NCBI RefSeq assembly: GCF_007830315.1
Contig: NZ_VLKJ01000005.1
Coordinates: 186,001 to 250,000, forward strand
Direction of reading: 5' to 3'
Origin: Novosphingobium taihuense
GTDB taxonomy: Bacteria > Pseudomonadota > Alphaproteobacteria > Sphingomonadales > Sphingomonadaceae
DNA length: 64,000 nucleotides
Shown here: piece after piece, positions 59,530-64,000 of the stretch
Layout: every line of letters begins with the position of its first letter
Position numbering within the stretch: the stretch's first letter is position 1
The notes under the pieces: model-generated
Database searches by the model: none
Seen by the model: only the letters and a program-made list of their open reading frames with translations
What the model was told of the DNA's origin: nothing
Made by a program: the position numbers and the translations under genes

Positions 59530-60383
59530 GCGTGCTGTTGCTGCTGGCAGCCGCCGCTGCCGAGGCCCTGCCTGCCAATGGCTATGTGCCGCCAAAGGTG
59601 GCTGCACCGCCGCCGCGCTTTCCGCCTGTGGTGGCGGGCGCGGCTTTTACAGACTGCAGGGATTGCCCGGAGATGGTGGTCATCGCGCCAGGCACATTCG
59701 TGATGGGATCGAGCGCGCAGGAGCGCAAGGCGCTGGGCGTGCTGGCGATGTTCGACAGGATGGAGGAGCCGCGTCACCGCGTGACGATCGGCTATCGCTT
59801 TGCGGTAGCGCGCTATTCCGTGACGTTCGACGAATGGGATGCCTGCGTGGCCGATGGCGGGTGCAATGGCTATCGGCCCGATGATGCCGGTTGGGGTCGC
59901 GGACGCAGGCCGGTGATCAACGTGAACTTCGCCGATGCGCAGGGCTATGTCGCGTGGCTTTCGAAGCGGACGGGTCAGCGGTATCGGCTGCTGTCCGAGG
60001 CCGAGTGGGAATATGCCGGGCGGGGCGGCACCGAAACGTGGTATCCGTTCGGCAATTTTATCGACGCGACGAAGGCCAACTACGGCAATCACCACGATCG
60101 GACGACCCCGGTGGGCTCATATCCGCCCAACGGGTTCGGACTGCACGACATGACGGCGAACGTGGCGCAGTGGGTGCAGGATTGTCACCACGATGACTAC
60201 GTGGGAGCGCCGACAGACGGTTCTGCCTGGCTCAGCGGGCCGTGCACCTTGCGCAACGTGCGCGGCGGCGGGTGGAGCCTTTCAGGCTGGAGCGTGCGGG
60301 TGGCGCAACGGATCGGCGATCCGCCGGGTGCGCGCAACGATCACCTGGGCTTTCGCGTGGCCCGCGACATGCCGCAGGATTAG
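59526..60383 (+). CDS. SUMF1/FGE-sulfatase domain protein lacking catalytic cysteines
   Basis: A 285-residue exported protein (leader MSVLLLLAAAAAEALPANG). The SUMF1 domain is evident: MVVIAPGTFVMGS, PVINVNFADAQGYVAWL, RLLSEAEWEYAGRGG, GLHDMTANVAQWVQDC and RNVRGGGWSLSGWSVRVAQR. In true formylglycine-generating enzymes the segment after RGGSW carries copper-binding Cys; here it reads SLSGW, without Cys. No sulfatase gene is present. It is therefore more like the non-FGE SUMF1 proteins (for example EgtB-type folds). It converges with the esterase gene with a four-base overlap. Confidence 0.88.
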   Translation: MSVLLLLAAAAAEALPANGYVPPKVAAPPPRFPPVVAGAAFTDCRDCPEMVVIAPGTFVMGSSAQERKALGVLAMFDRMEEPRHRVTIGYRFAVARYSVTFDEWDACVADGGCNGYRPDDAGWGRGRRPVINVNFADAQGYVAWLSKRTGQRYRLLSEAEWEYAGRGGTETWYPFGNFIDATKANYGNHHDRTTPVGSYPPNGFGLHDMTANVAQWVQDCHHDDYVGAPTDGSAWLSGPCTLRNVRGGGWSLSGWSVRVAQRIGDPPGARNDHLGFRVARDMPQD

Positions 60384-61930
60384 GGCCGTGAGTTTGCGAA
60401 GGCCTCGATCAGATCAAGTTTGTTCTTGAAGGGATCGAAGCTGGCCGTGGCGGAGGCGTCCATGGTGTGCTGGAGCAGGGCTTCGTCCTTGCGGTCATAG
60501 GCAGGCCATGCAGGCAATCCCTTGCCGTTGGGGTTCCCTGATCTCACAAAATTCACCAAATAGGCATGTGCGAGCCAAGCTGCCCTGCGGTCCTGATCGG
60601 TGGTCGCAGCACCATAGCGCGCTTCGACCGTGTTGAAGAAATAGGGAATGTCGGTTGCGTGCGGTGCTCCGGCTTGCCACTCGCCACGTTTGCCTTGCGC
60701 GACATAGCCGAAGCGATAGACGAAGGCTTGCTTGCCCGCGCCAACGACATGGCGAGCGACGAAGCGCGCAGGTTCGGCCATGTATTGATCGCCGGTGAGG
60801 CGGCGCGACAAGTCACGGAACTCGGCGGCACCATCAGGGTCGTAAGCTCGGCGCAAAGCGGGCCCTTGCGCGCCAAAGCTGGCGAAGAGGGCGTCCTTGT
60901 CCTGCGCGAACGAAATGCCGCCGTCGGCGCTGGTCATGCCGATCATCACCGGCACGGGCGCGATCTTGCCTTGGTCCATCAGCATGTCGCTCGGTGCCGT
61001 GATGACCGATCCTTCGGCAACGAGGCCGCCGACATAAGTGGCGGGATTGGCAAAGCGGTCGGCAAAGAGGTTGGTGCCTTGAACCGTCGCGGCAGGAAGC
61101 GCACGAATGGCGGCAAGGCCCGCTGCGCCCCTGTCGGTCACGCCCTGCCTTGCGGCGAAATCCACGCCAACCTGCTCTCCTTTCTCCATCGTCGCCGTCG
61201 GCAGCAGCGAGCGTCCGCCGCCTGACATCGAGATGGCGCCGCGAAACAGGCCGCGTGCCGAGGGCATGGTAAGGAGGTTGACGACGGCCGTGCCGCCTGC
61301 GCTTTCGCCCATGATCGTGACCTTGGCGGGATCGCCCCCGAACGCGGCGATGTTGGCCTTGACCCACTTTAGGGCCGCAACCTGGTCCTCCATCGCGAAG
61401 TTGCCCACAGGCTTGCCTGCCTCTGCGGTGAGTGCAGGGTGGGAGAAGAAGCCGAAACGCCCCAGACGATAGTTGAAGCTGACGAAGACCACGCCGGCCC
61501 TTGCAAAGGCTGAGCCATCGTAGATCGCAGGCGACGTGCCGCCGGTGATGAACGCACCGCCGTAGATCCAGACGAGGACAGGCAGTCTGGCACCCTTTTG
61601 CGCGGAAGCGGGCTTCCAGACGTTCAGATAGAGGCAGTCCTCGGCTGGTGTCGTGCGCAAGGGCGCTTCATCGAACGGGAATGGGGTCTGCATGCAATCG
61701 TGACCAAAGGCGCTGGCATTGCGCACGCCCTGCCAGGGTGCGGCGGGTTGCGGGGAACGCCAGCGGCGCTCACCCACCGGTGGTGCGGCGTAAGGTATGC
61801 CACGGAACACATCGACGGCGCCTTCGTGCGTGCCGGCAACCTTGCCAGTGGCGATGCTGGCTTCTGGCGCCCTGGCGGCGAGTGCTGTCGGCAGGAGGCT
61901 GGCGGCAGCAAGGAGCAGGAGCGTGCGCAT
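60380..61930 (-). CDS. Exported type B carboxylesterase
   Basis: A 516-residue secreted esterase with a signal peptide (MRTLLLLAAASLLPTALA). FRGIPYAAPPVGERRW near residue 43, CLYLNVWKP near 100, the nucleophile elbow TIMGESAGGTAVVNLL near 205, and GAPHATDIPYFFN with the His near 430 are the family marks, so the triad is complete. It would cleave esters of the imported ligand in the periplasm. It lies just after (95 bases) the end-linked TonB receptor gene on the same strand order is receptor then esterase, with a terminator between. Confidence 0.92.
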   Translation of the reverse strand: MRTLLLLAAASLLPTALAARAPEASIATGKVAGTHEGAVDVFRGIPYAAPPVGERRWRSPQPAAPWQGVRNASAFGHDCMQTPFPFDEAPLRTTPAEDCLYLNVWKPASAQKGARLPVLVWIYGGAFITGGTSPAIYDGSAFARAGVVFVSFNYRLGRFGFFSHPALTAEAGKPVGNFAMEDQVAALKWVKANIAAFGGDPAKVTIMGESAGGTAVVNLLTMPSARGLFRGAISMSGGGRSLLPTATMEKGEQVGVDFAARQGVTDRGAAGLAAIRALPAATVQGTNLFADRFANPATYVGGLVAEGSVITAPSDMLMDQGKIAPVPVMIGMTSADGGISFAQDKDALFASFGAQGPALRRAYDPDGAAEFRDLSRRLTGDQYMAEPARFVARHVVGAGKQAFVYRFGYVAQGKRGEWQAGAPHATDIPYFFNTVEARYGAATTDQDRRAAWLAHAYLVNFVRSGNPNGKGLPAWPAYDRKDEALLQHTMDASATASFDPFKNKLDLIEAFANSRP

Positions 61931-61960
61931 CGGAAAACGTCTTTCGTTGAAGTGAAATGA

Positions 61961-61996
61961 AAAGGGCCGGACGCGATTGCAACGCCCGGCCCCTTT
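61961..61996 (-). terminator. Intrinsic terminator of the TonB receptor at 62025
   Basis: GGGCCGG (61964-61970) pairs with CCGGCCC (61986-61992). On the minus strand the stem is followed by TTT and an AT-rich run. It lies 32 bases after the receptor stop and before the esterase start. Confidence 0.7.
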
Positions 61997-62024
61997 CGGT
62001 GACAGTCAGACCGTCAAGTTCACG

Positions 62025-64000
62025 TCAGAACTTGGTGCGGATCTGGATGCCAGCGGTGCGCAGTTCGGGCAGGCCGACCTGGACCGCATTGTACTTGGCA
62101 AACGACAGCGCCGGATCGATCACCCAGTTGTCGGCGATGCTGGTGTAGGTCTTCGTGTTGAACACGTTGGTCACGAACAGCTCGAGGCTGGTATCGCCCT
62201 TGCTCACGCCGATGCGGGCGTTGAACAGATGGAGATCCGGGGTCTTCACGATGTTCGCCTGGTTCGACCACATGCCCGACTTGAAGTTCCAGTCGCCGCG
62301 CACGAACCAGCGGCCATCGTCGATGCCCTTGAGATCGCCGTTGAAGGTGAGGCCGACGTTGGCCGACCACTTCGAGGTGTTGGGCAGTTCCTTGCCGCGG
62401 AAGTCGGTAACGCCGCTGAGCACGGTGACCGCAGGCGCGACGAACGAGTTGATGTGGGTCTGGTTGTAGGCCGCTGCCGCATCGATGGTGATGAGGTCGC
62501 TTGCCTTCCAGAACACTTCGGTCTCGATGCCGTAGACGTCGGTCGATCCGGCATTGGCCGAGCCGCTGAACAGGCCGGTGCCGACCGTGAACAGGTAGCT
62601 GGTGATCTGGTCACGCCACAGCGAATAGTAGCCCGCAACTGTATAGCGCATCGCGCCATCCAGCGCGCGGCCCTTCACGCCCAGTTCGAAATTGGTGATC
62701 TTTTCCGGATCGACCGCCAGCGGAATGCCGTTGTCCTTGGCAAGCTGCTGGATCGCATCGCTTTGCGAGACGATGAAGGTGTTGAACTGCGACGGGTTCA
62801 CGCCCTTCGCCACCGAGCCATAGACCATGAAGTCAGGCGTCGCCTGGAAGTTCACGATCACGCGCGGGGTGAAGTTCTTGAAGGTCTTCTGCGCCAGCAG
62901 CGAATAGGGCGCATAAGTGCCTGCCGGAACATAGACGGGGCTGACCACGGTCTGGCCGTTCGGGCCGACGAACGAGGAGATCTTGTCTTCCTGGTAACGG
63001 CCCTCGACGCTCGCCGACAGACGATCGGTGAAATCGTAGGTCAGGCCGAAGAAGGCGCCGAGCGTTTCGCTCTGGCTCTTGCCGCCGAATGCCGGGCGAC
63101 CGCCGAAGATCTGCGAACCCTGGCCTGCACGCAGCTGGGCCTTGAGGAAGCTGACGCCGGTGACGGCACGGAACGGGCCGCTATCATAGGCAAGGCGACC
63201 TTCGATCGAGAAGTCCTGGGTCTTGCGTTCGATCAGGAAGGGGAAATCGAAGTAGCCGTTGGGATAGGCCGCGTTGGTAAGCGCGCGGGTGTCGAGCCCG
63301 TCGAGGTCGATGAGCGTAGTCCACTCTTCGGTGTTGTATCCGCCGAGCAGCGACGCGGTCAGTTCGTCGGTGACTTCGTAGTCGGCGACAAGGTGGAGAT
63401 GGCGCGTGTTGCGCAGCAGGCCATAGTCCTGCACGCCGTCCTTTGGCGAGACAAGGCGGCCCTGCGGATTGGCGAGCCAGTCGCGCAGCGCGCTGTTGAC
63501 GGTGGTGTTGGCGCTGACCGGGTTCACGAGACCGGGCAGGGTGCCGCAAAGGTACGGGTTGCCGTTGACAGTGCAGTTCGACTGGCTGGCGTAGAGCACG
63601 GTGCCGTCGGACTTCTTGATGTCGCGGGCCTGGATGCGGGCCGAGGCCGATGCGCCGTCGTGATCGCGGGCGACCATGCCGAATGCCTTGATCGTCAGGC
63701 GTTCGGTGGGCTTGGCAACGACGAGCGCGGTGACAGTGCGCGAGGATTCATCGCCCAGCGTCTTGCCGTCAACCGGGTTCGTGTAGGAACCGTTCTTGGT
63801 GAAGTAATCGCCGCTGATGCGGAAGGTCAGTGCTTCACCGATGATCGGACCTTCGACCGAGCCCTGGACACGATAGTTGTCACGCGTGCCGGCCATGCCG
63901 AGGATGCTGGCGGTCCACTCGCTCGACGGGTTCTTGTTCACCACATTGATCGCGCCGGCAAAGGTGTTGCGGCCGAAGTAGGCGCTTTGCGGACCTTTGA
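62025..64000 (-). CDS. TonB-dependent outer-membrane receptor (partial, N-terminus beyond window)
   Basis: At least 658 residues of a receptor whose 5' end lies past 64000. The frame stays open to the window edge: KGPQSAYFGRNTFAGAINVV, part of the plug, is encoded at the very end, so a GTG at 63944 is internal and not a start. The C-terminus is LPELRTAGIQIRTKF. It is closely related to the receptor at 54257 in both the plug (YFGRN-FAGAINVV) and the last strands. Ligand unknown. Confidence 0.93.
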   Translation of the reverse strand, partial: KGPQSAYFGRNTFAGAINVVNKNPSSEWTASILGMAGTRDNYRVQGSVEGPIIGEALTFRISGDYFTKNGSYTNPVDGKTLGDESSRTVTALVVAKPTERLTIKAFGMVARDHDGASASARIQARDIKKSDGTVLYASQSNCTVNGNPYLCGTLPGLVNPVSANTTVNSALRDWLANPQGRLVSPKDGVQDYGLLRNTRHLHLVADYEVTDELTASLLGGYNTEEWTTLIDLDGLDTRALTNAAYPNGYFDFPFLIERKTQDFSIEGRLAYDSGPFRAVTGVSFLKAQLRAGQGSQIFGGRPAFGGKSQSETLGAFFGLTYDFTDRLSASVEGRYQEDKISSFVGPNGQTVVSPVYVPAGTYAPYSLLAQKTFKNFTPRVIVNFQATPDFMVYGSVAKGVNPSQFNTFIVSQSDAIQQLAKDNGIPLAVDPEKITNFELGVKGRALDGAMRYTVAGYYSLWRDQITSYLFTVGTGLFSGSANAGSTDVYGIETEVFWKASDLITIDAAAAYNQTHINSFVAPAVTVLSGVTDFRGKELPNTSKWSANVGLTFNGDLKGIDDGRWFVRGDWNFKSGMWSNQANIVKTPDLHLFNARIGVSKGDTSLELFVTNVFNTKTYTSIADNWVIDPALSFAKYNAVQVGLPELRTAGIQIRTKF

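Noticed and set aside
1-64000. tRNA, rRNA, CRISPR, prophage or insertion sequence
   Set aside because: I looked for tRNA-like cloverleaf ends, regularly spaced repeats, transposase or integrase motifs and terminal inverted repeats and saw none.

Overview
This 64 kb window is GC-rich, gene-dense chromosomal or megaplasmid DNA that looks like a sphingomonad (Novosphingobium/Sphingobium-type alphaproteobacterium). The signs are five TonB-dependent outer-membrane receptors (two cut by the window ends), many short-chain and medium-chain dehydrogenases, SnoaL/VOC/Rieske accessory proteins, Tat-exported enzymes and tight operons with ATGA overlaps. I see no rRNA, tRNA, CRISPR array, phage gene, transposase or integrase. 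The genus is an inference from gene content; no marker gene is present.

Layout. (1) 1-8764: end of a TonB receptor, an SDR, a ThuA-like/MDR pair, a complete TonB receptor at 2997-5483, and a minus-strand operon MDR - SDR - VOC - Rieske ferredoxin - SnoaL. (2) 8872-14087: a second SnoaL protein, a soluble globin-coupled chemoreceptor, a MarR regulator and a divergent TonB receptor. (3) 14179-17693, minus strand: MFS transporter - GlcD-type FAD oxidase - unknown beta-rich protein. (4) 17964-22777, plus strand: CitE-type lyase - MaoC hydratase - acyl-CoA dehydrogenase - two family III CoA-transferases. This is close in family content to the bacterial itaconate/C5-dicarboxylate (Ict-Ich-Ccl) route. 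(5) 22796-31144: a HutC-type GntR repressor divergent from an eight-gene operon (MmgE/PrpD, PaaK-like CoA ligase, amidase, HapK-like, SDR, PuuE-like deacetylase, enoyl-CoA hydratase, VOC). (6) 32331-38602: esterase - Tat flavin amine oxidase - VOC - DUF3089 hydrolase - cytochrome c - hydrolase - DUF3237. (7) 38699-48735: two paralogous sets of small helical protein + unusual SAM methyltransferase + exported DUF1838 protein, interleaved with a second MFS/FAD-oxidase pair, an AllA-like protein and a third DUF1838 protein. (8) 48787-54117, minus strand: two sugar-isomerase-like TIM barrels, an MFS transporter, an APH-type kinase and an odd alpha/beta hydrolase. (9) 54257-64000: two related TonB receptors flanking a GPH symporter, a Gfo/Idh/MocA oxidoreductase, an SUMF1-domain protein and a type B carboxylesterase.

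Two families of inverted repeats link these blocks. A 19-bp dyad, CTRTCCG-N5-CGGAYAG, appears in seven intergenic promoter regions from 17.8 to 57 kb (eight copies, two of them weaker). A shorter palindrome, TGTCCGGACA, of the kind HutC-family repressors bind, appears four times: upstream of the HutC-type gene itself, twice between the MFS/FAD-oxidase and CitE operons, and once before the 32331 operon. The window therefore reads as one co-regulated catabolic island for an unknown, probably plant- or lignin-derived oxygenated compound: uptake by TonB receptors, periplasmic oxidation and hydrolysis, inner-membrane MFS import, then CoA-ester chemistry and C-C cleavage to central metabolites. The substrate cannot be read from the sequence.
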